DNA of 64,000 bases from Phytohalomonas tamaricis (GCF_003012345.1 NZ_PVRV01000020.1:62001-126000), one strand, 5' to 3'; positions 35,822 to 46,295 are shown, counted from the first letter of the stretch. Notes: generated by a model not told the origin, from the letters alone. Made by a program: numbers and translations.

Positions 35822-37777
35822 ATGCGCTTAATTATTGCCGAAAAGCCTAGTCTTGCTCGTGCCATTGCTGCCGGGTCACCGCAGCGCTTCGCTCAGGCGG
35901 AGGGTTATCTGAGCGCAGATGATGTCTGCATCACCTGGTGTTTTGGTCACCTGCTCGAACAAGCACCGCCTGATGTTTATGATCCACGCTACAAGACGTG
36001 GCGGCTCGACCATCTGCCTATCGTGCCAGCCCAGTGGCAGCTGAGACCACGGCCCAAGGCAAAAGCGCAACTGGCGATCATCAAAAAGCTTCTCAAGCAG
36101 GCCAGCAGTGTCATTCATGCAGGTGACCCTGACCGTGAGGGCCAACTGCTGGTGCAGGAAACGTTGGAATATCTGAACTGGCGTGGCCCAACACAGCGGC
36201 TATTGATCAGTGACATGAACCCCGGCGCGGTGCGCAAGGCACTTTCCAATGTGCAGGATAATGCTGCATTCCAGCCTCTCTTTCAGGCGGCTCAGGCACG
36301 CTCGCGTGCTGACTGGCTCTATGGCATCAACCTTTCACGTGCCTGGACCTTGACTGGACGGCAAGCTGGCGTTGATGGCGTCATGTCTGTAGGGCGCGTG
36401 CAAACGCCCGTGCTCGGCCTGATCGTGCGGCGCGACCTGACGATCGAAAGCTTTGTGCCAGTACCTTACTACGTACTATGGGCTGACTTTCAGGTTAAGA
36501 ATGGAACATGCCGAGCCTGGTGGATGCCTGCCGAACACCATAGACTGGATGAGGAGGGACGTCTACTTGAGCGTGCGCCCGCCCTAGCGCTATGCGAAAA
36601 GCTTCCTGGCACCACCGGACGCGTCGATAAAGCCAGTTCGACGAAACGGCGGCAAAATGCGCCACTGCCCTATTCGCTTTCTACCCTTCAGGTCGATGCC
36701 GCACGCCGCTATAAACTCTCAGCGCAAATGGTACTTGACTGCTGCCAAGCGTTATACGAGCGACATCAGCTGATCACCTATCCACGCTCGGACTGCCGCT
36801 ATCTACCGCACACCTATCTGCATGACGTTTCACGCACGCTCAGCAACGCCTGCCAGCACGACGAGACGCTGATGCAGTGGCTGAATAACGCTGACTTCAC
36901 TCGCCGCTCCAAGGCGTTTGATGACAAGCGGGTCGGTGCCCACCATGCTATCGCCCCCACAGGACGCACACCGAAATGGGCATCGCTAAGCCAGAATGAA
37001 AAAAATATCTATTTCCTGATCACACGCAACGTTCTGGCCCAGTTCTATCCACCGTTGGAATACCTTGAAGTGAAGGCAGAGTTTATCGTGCTTGATGAAC
37101 GTTTTCGTACGCAAGGCCGTGAAACTCTAGTGCCCGGCTGGAAACCGTTATTCACGACAAAAGACGACACCCCCGCACTTCCCTCTCTTAATGAGGGAGA
37201 AAGCGCATTGGTGCGAGAAGCCGCCGTGGAGAATAAGGAAACCCGCCCACCGGAGCCTTTTACCGATGCGAGCCTGCTCAATGCCATGACCCATGTGGCA
37301 CGCTACGTGACGGATGATAAAGTACGGCGCACCTTGCGTGAAACCGACGGACTGGGCACTGAAGCGACACGCGCTGGCATTATTGAAACGCTCATATCGC
37401 GCGGTTTTGTTTTGCGCAGCAAGTCGACCCTTTACTCCACTCGTACCGGGCGGGCGCTGATCGCTGCGCTGCCGGAGAGCGCAACCCGACCAGAGCGAAC
37501 CGCCCTTTGGGAACAGCGGCTGGTACGAATTGCTGAAGATGCTGATCAACCCGCCCCGTTTCTTGCCGCCCTGAAACAGGAACTTGTCAGCTTGCTTAAC
37601 CAGGCCGATGCGGCAAGAATGCGCCACGCCTTCGCCAATGCGGGAGGAAAAACAGCTCAAGCCTCAACGTCCAAGCGCCGCTCTCCGAAGGCTAAAACGG
37701 GCGCCTCTTCGGTAAAAGCCAGTACGTCGCCGCGACGCTCCTCCTCACGAAAGAAAGCAAAAACATCGCTCACCTGA
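35822..37777 (+). CDS. topB: DNA topoisomerase III
   Basis: This type IA topoisomerase decatenates DNA by passing one strand through a transient break. The 651-residue protein has the N-terminal Toprim domain (MRLIIAEKPSLARAIA, HAGDPDREGQLL), the IA core with active-site Tyr in QLITYPRSDCRYLP, and DGLGTEATRAGIIETL. The last 50 residues form a Lys/Ser/Ala-rich basic tail instead of zinc fingers, likely for DNA binding. It ends at a terminator at 37783-37812. Confidence 0.95.
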   Translation: MRLIIAEKPSLARAIAAGSPQRFAQAEGYLSADDVCITWCFGHLLEQAPPDVYDPRYKTWRLDHLPIVPAQWQLRPRPKAKAQLAIIKKLLKQASSVIHAGDPDREGQLLVQETLEYLNWRGPTQRLLISDMNPGAVRKALSNVQDNAAFQPLFQAAQARSRADWLYGINLSRAWTLTGRQAGVDGVMSVGRVQTPVLGLIVRRDLTIESFVPVPYYVLWADFQVKNGTCRAWWMPAEHHRLDEEGRLLERAPALALCEKLPGTTGRVDKASSTKRRQNAPLPYSLSTLQVDAARRYKLSAQMVLDCCQALYERHQLITYPRSDCRYLPHTYLHDVSRTLSNACQHDETLMQWLNNADFTRRSKAFDDKRVGAHHAIAPTGRTPKWASLSQNEKNIYFLITRNVLAQFYPPLEYLEVKAEFIVLDERFRTQGRETLVPGWKPLFTTKDDTPALPSLNEGESALVREAAVENKETRPPEPFTDASLLNAMTHVARYVTDDKVRRTLRETDGLGTEATRAGIIETLISRGFVLRSKSTLYSTRTGRALIAALPESATRPERTALWEQRLVRIAEDADQPAPFLAALKQELVSLLNQADAARMRHAFANAGGKTAQASTSKRRSPKAKTGASSVKASTSPRRSSSRKKAKTSLT

Positions 37778-37782
37778 AATAA

Positions 37783-37812
37783 AAAAGCGCCAGCTAACGA
37801 GCCGGCGCTTTT
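37783..37812. terminator. bidirectional terminator between topB and sodA
   Basis: AAAAGCGCC-N12-GGCGCTTTT forms a GC-core hairpin flanked by A-run and T-run. It lies 6 nt after the topB stop and about 55 nt after the convergent sodA stop. Confidence 0.75.
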
Positions 37813-37866
37813 CAAGCGAATCTGCTTTTTTATAGCTGATTCACTGAGTCGATAGTGTTCTAAGGC

Positions 37867-38496
37867 TTATTTGGCAGCCTGATAACGCTTCTCGACCTCT
37901 TCCCAATTAACCACATTCCAGAAAGCGGAAATATAGTCAGGACGCACGTTACGGTACTTCAGATAATAAGCGTGTTCCCAGACATCAAGACCCAGAATCG
38001 GGGTAGCGTTCGCACCGCCGAATTCTGAAGACATCAGCGGGCTGTCCTGATTGGCTGTAGAGGTGATCTGTAGCTCACCATTCTTGACAACCAACCATGC
38101 CCAACCAGAGCCGAAACGGCCTTTTGCAGCGTTGGCAAACTCTTCTTTGAACGTATCAAAGCTGCCAAATTTCTGCTCGATTGCACTTTTTACTTCACCG
38201 CTCGGCTCACCGCTGCCGTTAGGCGTCAAAAGCTGCCAGAACATGCTGTGATTGACATGGCCACCAGCGTTATTGCGCAGCACAGTACGCTGAGCTTCCG
38301 GCACGCTATCAAGCTTTTGTACCAGTTCCTCGGCTGACAGCTGACGCAGTTCTTCAGGCAGTTTTTCCAACGCACCGTTGGCGTTGTTTACATAGGTATT
38401 GTGGTGCTTGGTATGGTGGAGTTCCATTGTTTCCGCATCGAAGTGCGGCTCCAATGCATCATAGGCAAAAGGCAGTGCAGGAAGTTCAAAAGCCAT
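37867..38496 (-). CDS. sodA: superoxide dismutase, probably Mn type
   Basis: It converts superoxide to peroxide and oxygen in the cytoplasm. Metal ligands are seen in [25 protein letters not shown] and [14 protein letters not shown]. Several positions favour manganese rather than iron: [18 protein letters not shown] and TANQDSPL with the Gln that tunes the metal in MnSODs. The metal cannot be proven from sequence. Length 209 is normal. AAGGAG precedes the start. An imperfect palindrome upstream (38550-38574) may be a Fur-type or similar operator. It lies 300 nt downstream of ppc. Confidence 0.93.
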   Translation of the reverse strand: MAFELPALPFAYDALEPHFDAETMELHHTKHHNTYVNNANGALEKLPEELRQLSAEELVQKLDSVPEAQRTVLRNNAGGHVNHSMFWQLLTPNGSGEPSGEVKSAIEQKFGSFDTFKEEFANAAKGRFGSGWAWLVVKNGELQITSTANQDSPLMSSEFGGANATPILGLDVWEHAYYLKYRNVRPDYISAFWNVVNWEEVEKRYQAAK

Positions 38497-38796
38497 GGGT
38501 CAACTCCTTTTTCATAAACTGCAGGCTAAGCAGTTCGACTTGTAGAACCGGTTGTCATATCAATGATAACAACCAGTACTCGAAATCCATATTGTGCCGA
38601 AGGCACATGACCGTAGCAGGACAGATGAACTGGCGATCTTCTTGCTCACATGTCCTACCAGCGGCCGTGGCAACTCTTTAACATTAGGCACCAAACAGGC
38701 CTTTTCAAGGCAGTACTGACAAAAAAACTCTTATCCGCCGCCTGCTCAGCATTCTCCCACCATTGTTTATATGCGTTCCCAGGCTTGCAACCGCGG
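38497..38796. other. 300-bp intergenic region between ppc and sodA
   Basis: It contains the palindrome at 38550-38574 and a hairpin TGTGCC-gaa-GGCACA at 38593-38607, without a T-run on either strand. I see no good terminator directly after ppc and no ORF. Confidence 0.5.
38550..38574. promoter_or_regulatory. imperfect palindrome upstream of sodA
   Basis: GGTTGT and ACAACC flank ATCA-a-TGAT with small bulges. The inner part (TATCATTGATAT) recalls Fur-box hexamers. It lies 54-78 nt upstream of the sodA start codon. Confidence 0.4.
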
Positions 38797-41541
38797 CTAA
38801 CCCGTATTGCGAAGCCCCGCAGAGATACCTGCCATAGTCACCATGAGTGCTCGTGACAACTCCGATGAAATCGCACCGTCAGCGTTCCGATTGCGCTGCA
38901 AGAGTTCAGCCTGAAGACCATGCAACGGATCAATGTAGGGGTTGCGCACATCAATGGCCTGACGAATCAACGGCATGTGCTCAAGCAGATAGTGTTGATT
39001 GCGGATATTCAATACTACATCAATCAATACTCGCAGCCTTTCGCGTAGGGTTGCTCCCAGCTCCTGCAATACTGGCTCGTCAATCAGACGCTCTTCATAA
39101 TAGGCAGTGATTTCACCATCGGCCTTGGCGAGCAGCATCTCAAGCATATCGAGATAGGTTCCGAAGAAAGGCCACTGCTCCATCATTTCGCGCAAGCACT
39201 CTAGGCCTTGCTCTTTCTCGATGCGCTCAGCAAATGCCTCGCCGCTGCCCAGCCAGGCGGGCAACATCAGCCGAGTTTGTGTCCAGGCGAAGATCCATGG
39301 AATCGCACGCAGGGTCTCTACGCCCCCCTCCTGGCGGCGCTTTGCCGGACGTGATCCCAGCGGCAGGCGGGACAGCACGGTTTCTGGCGTCACTGCCCGG
39401 AAATAAGGCACAAAATTAGGGTCTTCACGCACTACGCTTGAATAGACGCGATGTGCGTGCTCGGCGAGACGATCCATTTCCTGCCGCCAGGCAAGCTTTG
39501 GCTGGGGTGGAGGTAATAACGTTGCCTCCAGTACAGCACAGGCATAAATCTCCATTGAACGCACGGCGATAGTCGTCTGCCCGAATTTGAAACGAATCAT
39601 TTCTCCCTGCTCGGTCACCCTCAGGCTACCGTTTACCGACCCCGGAGGTTGCGAAAGTATTGCGGCATAGGCAGGTCCGCCACCCCGCCCTACCGCGCCG
39701 CCCCGGCCATGAAAGAGGGTTAAGGTTACTGCGTTGGCCGCACAAACTTCGACAAGACGCTCCTGAGCACGATATTGCGCCCAAGCGGCAGCCAGCTGTC
39801 CGGCATCCTTGGCTGAATCGGAATAACCGATCATGACTTCCTGCCGGTCATTGATCAGACGCCGGTAAACAGGCATCGACAGTAAGCTATCTATTACCTC
39901 TCCAGCATGATCAAGATCGTCAAGCGTCTCGAACAGAGGGGCAATCGGCAATGGCACATCGCCGCTGCGCTCTTTCATTAACAAAGCAACGGCGAGTACA
40001 TCAGAGGGTTGGCCCGCCATCGATATGACATAAGTACCGAGGGCTTCTTTATATTCACGCGCAATGACATCGAAAGTATCGAGCACTTCGCTTGTGTCAT
40101 CCGAGCACTGCCAGTATGCGGGAATCAACGGACGCTTCGACTCAAGCTCCTCGAGCAAAAACTGCTGCCGCTTCTGTTCATCCCAAGCACTGTAATCGCC
40201 AAGTCCGAGATAATCGGTCAGTTCCTCAAGCACCTGGGTATGACGCGTCGACTCCTGCCGGATATCGAGCTTGGTCAGCGTGACGCCGAAGCAGGCGACT
40301 CGCCGCAGCGTATCAAGCAAAGCGCCGTTAGCAATGGTATCGAGTCCACTTTCGCATAAAGAGCGATAGCACATCATCAGCGGCGCAAAGAGCTGATCGC
40401 GCGTTTCAATAACAGGCGTTTCACTATCGAAAGGCACTCCATCGAGACGGGCCTGCGCCCAATCTCGTGTAGTTTCTACCCGACGTATTAACCGCTTCAG
40501 TAGCTCCCGATAGGGCTCGCTTACGTCCCCGGTTTCGGCCTTGAGTACGGGAGTTGCCTTCCACATCGACAATTCGTGTTTCAGCGCATGAAGATCACGC
40601 AGATAAAGATCGGCTGCCATCCAGCGTCCCAATAGCAGCACTTCACGGGTGACATCAGCCGTCACGTTGGGGTTGCCGTCTCGATCACCTCCCATCCAGG
40701 AGGCGAAAAGAATCGGTGATGCCTCGAGTGGCAACCGCTTTCCAACGCTTTCGAGCAACAGGTTGTCAAGACCGCGATAGAATTCAGGCACAGCCTGCCA
40801 CAGTGAGTTTTCAATGACGGCAAATCCCCAACGGGCTTCATCAACGGGCGTGGGTCGCTCACGACGAATTTCGTCAGTATGCCAGGCCTGACTGATCAAC
40901 TCGGCAAGACGTGCATGAATACGCTCAGCATGCTCAGGCCGTTGGGCAGCGGCATCAAGCTCCCCCAGACAACCGTCTATCGCATCGTATTTTTGAATCA
41001 AGGTGCGGCGTACGACTTCGGTAGGATGTGCGGTCAGTACCAGTTCGACACGCATGTTGACGAAGGTTTCAAACAGCGCGGAGGGGTCAACACCTGACTC
41101 TTGCACTCGCGTGATCAATTCTTCCAGCTCAGGCTGGCTGCCTGGACGGTAATCCTCGACACGATGGAAACGGCCACGATAATGCTGCTCGGCAATATTG
41201 GCCAAATTGAGAAACTGATTGAACGCACGAGTTACCGGAAGAAGATCGTCATCAGGCAGCTTACCTAAATACTCGATCAGCTCCTGACGCCCCGTCTTGT
41301 CTCCCTGACGGCCGCGCTTGGCATATGCGCGAATGGTTTCAATCTGATCGACGAAATCTTGCCCCAGATCCTTGGCAATCGTCTGCCCCAGGTTGTCCCC
41401 TAGAATCCGGACGTTATCGCGTAGCGATTCATGCAAATGAGTCTCGTCTAAGCCCGCTTGCGGGATAACAGACGCGTCATGATGAGTAGTGCGCCCGCGT
41501 GACGAGTCGTTTACAGCATCAGAATGGTGATCGTGGCTCAT
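38797..41541 (-). CDS. ppc: phosphoenolpyruvate carboxylase
   Basis: Ppc carboxylates PEP to oxaloacetate, the anaplerotic feed of the TCA cycle. The 914-residue enzyme has the two family signatures, VLTAHPTEVVRRTL with the catalytic His and the Gly-rich loop HGRGGAVGRGGGPAYAAI, plus YSDSAKDAG and the conserved C-terminal GLRNTG. It is about 30 residues longer than E. coli Ppc owing to an N-terminal polar extension. AGGGGA precedes the start. It appears monocistronic. Confidence 0.97.
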   Translation of the reverse strand: MSHDHHSDAVNDSSRGRTTHHDASVIPQAGLDETHLHESLRDNVRILGDNLGQTIAKDLGQDFVDQIETIRAYAKRGRQGDKTGRQELIEYLGKLPDDDLLPVTRAFNQFLNLANIAEQHYRGRFHRVEDYRPGSQPELEELITRVQESGVDPSALFETFVNMRVELVLTAHPTEVVRRTLIQKYDAIDGCLGELDAAAQRPEHAERIHARLAELISQAWHTDEIRRERPTPVDEARWGFAVIENSLWQAVPEFYRGLDNLLLESVGKRLPLEASPILFASWMGGDRDGNPNVTADVTREVLLLGRWMAADLYLRDLHALKHELSMWKATPVLKAETGDVSEPYRELLKRLIRRVETTRDWAQARLDGVPFDSETPVIETRDQLFAPLMMCYRSLCESGLDTIANGALLDTLRRVACFGVTLTKLDIRQESTRHTQVLEELTDYLGLGDYSAWDEQKRQQFLLEELESKRPLIPAYWQCSDDTSEVLDTFDVIAREYKEALGTYVISMAGQPSDVLAVALLMKERSGDVPLPIAPLFETLDDLDHAGEVIDSLLSMPVYRRLINDRQEVMIGYSDSAKDAGQLAAAWAQYRAQERLVEVCAANAVTLTLFHGRGGAVGRGGGPAYAAILSQPPGSVNGSLRVTEQGEMIRFKFGQTTIAVRSMEIYACAVLEATLLPPPQPKLAWRQEMDRLAEHAHRVYSSVVREDPNFVPYFRAVTPETVLSRLPLGSRPAKRRQEGGVETLRAIPWIFAWTQTRLMLPAWLGSGEAFAERIEKEQGLECLREMMEQWPFFGTYLDMLEMLLAKADGEITAYYEERLIDEPVLQELGATLRERLRVLIDVVLNIRNQHYLLEHMPLIRQAIDVRNPYIDPLHGLQAELLQRNRNADGAISSELSRALMVTMAGISAGLRNTG

Positions 41542-41683
41542 GCAATTCCCCTAAGGTTATTTTTCTAACCTAGCGTCATGTCTCGGCCACGACAATCCCT
41601 ATAGGCGATGAGTGACTACTATCGTGGAACGAAATGCCTGTTTACCTTCGCCTTGTGCCATCCGGCGACTACTCCGTTACCGT

Positions 41684-42532
41684 CTATTTTGTACTATGCG
41701 TTTCCGTGCGCTTGGCCGCATCCCAATGATGATCCATTTCTTCAAGCGGCACGTCTTCGCAGCGTTTACCTTGTGCTGCGAGCGCCTGCTCTACATAGCG
41801 AAAACGCCGCTCAAACTTGGCATTGGTAGCACGCAGGGCCTGTTCCGGATCGATTCCCAGTTGACGCGCCAGATTAACCACCGAAAACAGTAGATCGCCC
41901 ACTTCCGCATGCATCTCGCCTTTATCACCTGAGGAGATCGCCTCCTCCACTTCAGCGAGTTCTTCGTTTATTTTGGCTATTGCACCCTGGGTATCAGGCC
42001 AATCGAAGCCTACCCGAGCCGCGCGCTTGGATAACTTCTGTGCCCTCGACAGGGCAGGTAATGCAAGAGGAATATCATCAAGTGCCGAATGCGCCTGACG
42101 CCCGGCACGTTCCTCTGCCTTGCGTGTTTCCCAGCGGGAGTGTACCTGTTGCTGCTCGACCTCAGCCGCACTCATACCCTCCCGACGTGACGCGAGCGTG
42201 CCGTCGGGAAAGACATGAGGATGTCGGGCAATCATCTTGGTGGTCAGGATATGAACGATGTCATTGAAGTCAAAGCGTCCTTCCTCCTGCCCGAACTGCG
42301 CGTAGTAAACCACCTGGAACAATAAGTCACCGAGCTCACTGGGTAACTCATCGAAAGCGCAACGTCCAATCGCATCGGCAACTTCATAAGCTTCTTCAAG
42401 CGTATGGGGTACGATCGTTGCCCATTGCTGCTTAACGTCCCAGGGGCAGCCATATTGCGGATCTCTCAAACACGCCATCAGGCTCAACAGATCATCAAGT
42501 GTGTAACGCGTGCTATCACTGGGTGTCGTCAT
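41684..42532 (-). CDS. mazG: nucleoside triphosphate pyrophosphohydrolase MazG
   Basis: MazG hydrolyses NTPs to NMP and pyrophosphate and in E. coli affects ppGpp levels. The 282-residue protein has two MazG domains: the first with CPWDVKQQWATIVPHTLEEAYEV and ELPSELGDLLFQVVYYA, the second with KINEELAEVEEAI and EVGDLLFSVVNLARQLG, each providing the metal-binding EExxE/ExxD set. The ATG overlaps the relA stop by four bases, so translation is coupled. It ends the cysM-rlmD-relA-mazG cluster. Confidence 0.95.
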   Translation of the reverse strand: MTTPSDSTRYTLDDLLSLMACLRDPQYGCPWDVKQQWATIVPHTLEEAYEVADAIGRCAFDELPSELGDLLFQVVYYAQFGQEEGRFDFNDIVHILTTKMIARHPHVFPDGTLASRREGMSAAEVEQQQVHSRWETRKAEERAGRQAHSALDDIPLALPALSRAQKLSKRAARVGFDWPDTQGAIAKINEELAEVEEAISSGDKGEMHAEVGDLLFSVVNLARQLGIDPEQALRATNAKFERRFRYVEQALAAQGKRCEDVPLEEMDHHWDAAKRTETHSTK

Positions 42533-44811
42533 GCCGATCCTCTATTGTGTTCATCCATTCTACGCTCGCCACCCTGACGCAGCCGCTTGATATCGGTCAC
42601 GTTCGGTAGCTGTTGGATTCGGCTGAACAGACGTTCCAGCACCTCAAGACTCGCCACCTCAAGGGTAATATTGAGCGTCGCCATATTGTGATTCTTGTCG
42701 GTGCGTGTATTGACAGCCAGAACATTGATCTTTTCACCGGAAAGCACACCGGTGACATCGCGCAGCAGATTGGAGCGGTCCCAAGCCAGAATCTCAATGT
42801 CAACCGTATACTGCACGATCTGACGGCTTCCCCATTCGACCGCTACGATTCGGTTGGGCTCCTCGCTTCTCAGCTGGAGGATATTAGGGCAATCACCGCG
42901 GTGAATAGTGACTCCGCGCCCATGGGTAATAAAGCCCACAATCTGGTCACCGGGCACAGGGTGGCAGCAATTAGCCATCTGCGTCTTGAGATTGCCGACA
43001 CCCAACACGGTAACGCTGTCCGGCGCCTCTTTGCCGCCCGTTTTGCGTGGTCGCGTCAGCAAGCGATCGAGTTGATCCTGATCCTCGGTATCACCGAACA
43101 GATGCTGGGCCTGAGAAAGTACCTGGCCAACACGCAAGTCACCGGCCCCAATGGCCGCATACATGTCATCGGCAATCGCATAATTGACGGCTTGGGCAAG
43201 CTTATTACGATCCAGGTTATCAAGATCCAGGCGCCGGAACTCACGCTCCAGCAGCCCCTTGCCCTCCTCCAGATTCTGCTCACGGGCCTGCTGCTTGAAC
43301 CACGCCTGGATCTTGGTGCGTGCGCGGGAGGTCTTGACGTAACCAAGGTTGGGGTTCAGCCAATCACGGCTGGGCCCGCCCTTGGTAGCGGTTAAAATTT
43401 CCACTTGTTGACCGGTCTTGAGCCGATAAGTCAACGGTACAATCCGACCGTCAACCTTGGCACCGCGACAAAGATGGCCAATTTCGGTGTGTACTCGGTA
43501 GGCAAAGTCAATCGGTGTCGCCACGCGGGGTAGATCGATAACATGCCCATCAGGAGTGAACACATAGATTCGGTCAGGCGCGATATCGGAATTAAGCCCT
43601 TCACTGATATTACTCAGCTCGCCAACTTCTTCCTGCCATTCGAGCACCTGACGCAGCCAGGCGATCTTTTCTTCATAACCGCGGCTTTTCGTGTCGACAT
43701 CGGTGCCTTTATAACGCCAGTGAGCACAGACGCCGAGCTCAGCCTCCTCATGCATGGCAAAGGTACGAATCTGAATCTCAAGCACCTTGTTTTCAGGCCC
43801 AATGACGGCCGTATGCAAGGACTGATAACCATTTTTCTTGGGGTTGGCGATATAGTCATCAAACTCATTGGGAACGTGATGCCAGCGAGAATGGACAATA
43901 CCGAGCACGGTATAACAATCTGTAATTTCAGGCACCAGAATGCGTACTGCCCGCACATCATGAACCTGTGAAAAGTTGATGCGCTTGCGCTTCATCTTGC
44001 GCCAGATCGAATAGATATGCTTGGCTCGGCCCGCCAGGTCGTAGCGCATGATGCCCTGCGCCTCGAGCTGGCTCTTGAGCGTACTGACCACATCATTGAT
44101 ATAACGATCGCGATCAAGGCGCTTCTCGGCGAGCTGCTTGGCGATCGCCTTGTAATCGTCCTCATGAAGATAGCGAAACGAGAGGTCTTCGAGCTCCCAC
44201 TTGACATGGCCGACACCGAGCCGGTGGGCCAGCGGTGCGTAGATATCGAAGACTTCCCGCGCCACGCGCAGGCATTTGTCACGTGAATCGTTGCGAACCT
44301 GACGCAATATGCAGGTCCGCTCGGCAATCTTGATCAGCGCAACGCGTACGTCATCGATCATGGTGACCAGCATCTTGCGCAGGTTTTCCTGCTGATTATG
44401 CTGGGACAAGCCGTGGTCTGGTGCTTGCAACTGGCTGATAGCGGCCATCTTTAACACACCATCAATCAACGAAGCGACTTCTTTGCCAAAGCGCTTTTCG
44501 ACCGCTTCGCAACTGATCAGCCCTTTACGCACAGCACGGTAAAGTACGGCAGCGACCAACGTGGGCTGGTCAAGCTTGAGCTCACCAAGAATATCCGCCA
44601 TCTCAAGGCCAGTGCGGAAGGTAATCGCGTTGTCACGCCACACCTCCCCGTTTGCCTCAGCATCAAGTGCCAGTCGTTCGGCCAAGGTACAGGCTTCGTG
44701 AAGCACCTGAGGATCATGTAGTACTACATCTTGCTGCAAATGCGCGATCCAGGCCGGAATATCGACCCGACCGTCTGCCTTCAAAGGCTGATCTTCACGC
44801 ACCTTGACCAT
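42529..44811 (-). CDS. relA: GTP pyrophosphokinase RelA
   Basis: RelA makes (p)ppGpp on ribosomes stalled with uncharged tRNA. The 760-residue protein has a hydrolase-like domain whose HD residues are missing (AVLYRAVRKGLISCE where SpoT has an HDxxED block), as in RelA. The synthetase domain (YQSLHTAVIGPENKVLEIQIRT, EEAELGVCAHWRYK) follows, then TGS (RIYVFTPDGHVIDLP), a zinc-finger/RRM region (CCHPVPGDQI) and a C-terminal ACT domain. So hydrolysis must come from another enzyme such as SpoT. GGAG precedes the start; it lies between rlmD and mazG. Confidence 0.96.
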   Translation of the reverse strand: MVKVREDQPLKADGRVDIPAWIAHLQQDVVLHDPQVLHEACTLAERLALDAEANGEVWRDNAITFRTGLEMADILGELKLDQPTLVAAVLYRAVRKGLISCEAVEKRFGKEVASLIDGVLKMAAISQLQAPDHGLSQHNQQENLRKMLVTMIDDVRVALIKIAERTCILRQVRNDSRDKCLRVAREVFDIYAPLAHRLGVGHVKWELEDLSFRYLHEDDYKAIAKQLAEKRLDRDRYINDVVSTLKSQLEAQGIMRYDLAGRAKHIYSIWRKMKRKRINFSQVHDVRAVRILVPEITDCYTVLGIVHSRWHHVPNEFDDYIANPKKNGYQSLHTAVIGPENKVLEIQIRTFAMHEEAELGVCAHWRYKGTDVDTKSRGYEEKIAWLRQVLEWQEEVGELSNISEGLNSDIAPDRIYVFTPDGHVIDLPRVATPIDFAYRVHTEIGHLCRGAKVDGRIVPLTYRLKTGQQVEILTATKGGPSRDWLNPNLGYVKTSRARTKIQAWFKQQAREQNLEEGKGLLEREFRRLDLDNLDRNKLAQAVNYAIADDMYAAIGAGDLRVGQVLSQAQHLFGDTEDQDQLDRLLTRPRKTGGKEAPDSVTVLGVGNLKTQMANCCHPVPGDQIVGFITHGRGVTIHRGDCPNILQLRSEEPNRIVAVEWGSRQIVQYTVDIEILAWDRSNLLRDVTGVLSGEKINVLAVNTRTDKNHNMATLNITLEVASLEVLERLFSRIQQLPNVTDIKRLRQGGERRMDEHNRGSA

Positions 44812-44864
44812 GACATTCTCCGCACCGTGATCGGTATAACAAACCTATGTCACTTATCCCGCAT

Positions 44865-46217
44865 TTAGCGTTCAAAGAGCAGTAACGATTCCATGTGAGC
44901 TGTTTGGGGAAACATGTCAGCCACTGCCGCTCTACTGATCCGATATCCCCCAGCGACAAGCGCCGCTGCATCGCGTGCGAGCGTAGCTGGCTCGCACGAT
45001 ACATAAAGCACGCGCGCCGGCCCATGCTCGGCCAAGCCTTGGCAAATAGTCAGAGCACCGTCACGAGGAGGATCGAGCACGATCAACGAGGCCTTAGAAA
45101 GCCCCTCGGGAAAATGGTTCAGGTCTGCCTGACGGGCCGTAACATGATCGAGCCCGTTAGCTTGAGCATTACTCAAAAGCCGCTCAACCATCGCCTGGCG
45201 CCCCTCGATGCCCGTCACCTTTGCGCCGCGCTGTGCCAAAGGCAACGTGAAATTACCGATACCGGCAAACAGGTCAATGACCTCTGTCTGCGCATTTACC
45301 TCGCTCCAGGCAAGCGTCTTTTCAACCAGCGCTTCATTAATTTCTGCGTTTACTTGTAAAAAGTCACCGGGTAAAAACGAAAGTATAAGAGGCTCGTGTC
45401 CTGTCGTTTCAAGGCGATAGTGGAGCACCGCCTCACCTTCAAGCAGCTGCAACGCAGGCGCGTCACGCCCCTCTACCATGATTAACGAAACGCCGAGGCG
45501 CTGGGCCAAGCTACGCCAAAGCTCGGTATCTCGTGGCACTTCCTTCAGCTGGCGCACGATAACGGCGCAGGTATTATCGGCGGCAATGAGCTCGATATGG
45601 CCCAGACGGCGGGGGGCTTCAAGTTGTTCAAGATGCTGACGCAGCTCAGGCAGCAGCCGCTCAAGCTCAGGGACGAGGATAGGACACTGCTCGATATCAA
45701 AAATCCGGTCACTGCCACGAATTCGAAATCCGAAATGGGTTTGCCCATTCCTGTCGATCTTGACACCTAATCTGGCACGGCGGCGGTATCCATAAGCATT
45801 ACCGGCAAGCAAATCAATAGCCGGAAGGCTCAGTTGATGACGTGCGAAGTGTTCTTCCAGCACGCTGCGCTTGTGGCGGCGCTGCGCCTCGATATCGATG
45901 TGCTGCACATCACAACCGCCACATACCCCAAAATGGATGCAGCGAGGCGTGGTACGCAGCTCACTTTTAGATAGCAGTTGCTTGACGTGCGCTTCATCAA
46001 AGCGTCGATGACTACGATGGACAGCCGCTTCAACACGTTCTTCTGGCAAGGCACGATCGACAAATACCGTTTTGCCATCGGCATCGTGAGCGATACCGCG
46101 GCCATCGTGTGAAAGTCGCTCGATCGTCAGGGTATTATCCGTTTCGATCTTGGCAGCGCTTTGCAACTTTCTGCGCGTGGGCGCACGTGAGGTACGTCGC
46201 TCGCCTAATCTTGCCAT
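44865..46217 (-). CDS. rlmD: 23S rRNA (uracil-1939-C5)-methyltransferase RlmD
   Basis: RlmD methylates U1939 of 23S rRNA with SAM. The 450-residue enzyme has an N-terminal basic stretch and TRAM domain (about 22-80), three [4Fe-4S] ligands Cys93, Cys99 and Cys102 (RCIHFGVCGGCDVQH) and the fourth in FDIEQCP. The SAM fold is at VIDLFAGIGNFTLPLA and the catalytic Cys in YVSCEPATLARD. The ribosome-binding site is weak. It is encoded 53 nt before relA; this pairing is conserved in pseudomonads. Confidence 0.95.
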   Translation of the reverse strand: MARLGERRTSRAPTRRKLQSAAKIETDNTLTIERLSHDGRGIAHDADGKTVFVDRALPEERVEAAVHRSHRRFDEAHVKQLLSKSELRTTPRCIHFGVCGGCDVQHIDIEAQRRHKRSVLEEHFARHQLSLPAIDLLAGNAYGYRRRARLGVKIDRNGQTHFGFRIRGSDRIFDIEQCPILVPELERLLPELRQHLEQLEAPRRLGHIELIAADNTCAVIVRQLKEVPRDTELWRSLAQRLGVSLIMVEGRDAPALQLLEGEAVLHYRLETTGHEPLILSFLPGDFLQVNAEINEALVEKTLAWSEVNAQTEVIDLFAGIGNFTLPLAQRGAKVTGIEGRQAMVERLLSNAQANGLDHVTARQADLNHFPEGLSKASLIVLDPPRDGALTICQGLAEHGPARVLYVSCEPATLARDAAALVAGGYRISRAAVADMFPQTAHMESLLLFER

Positions 46218-46295
46218 TTTGCTTAACCGTGCCTGTTATTGAAATTCATACGTTGGTACTGCTTCTTGGCCTGAGCCTGAAGGCATACCTTGCGC

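Noticed and set aside
42613-43395. 260-codon ORF antisense to relA
   Set aside because: Completely inside relA, whose product is unambiguous; composition looks like a mirrored frame.
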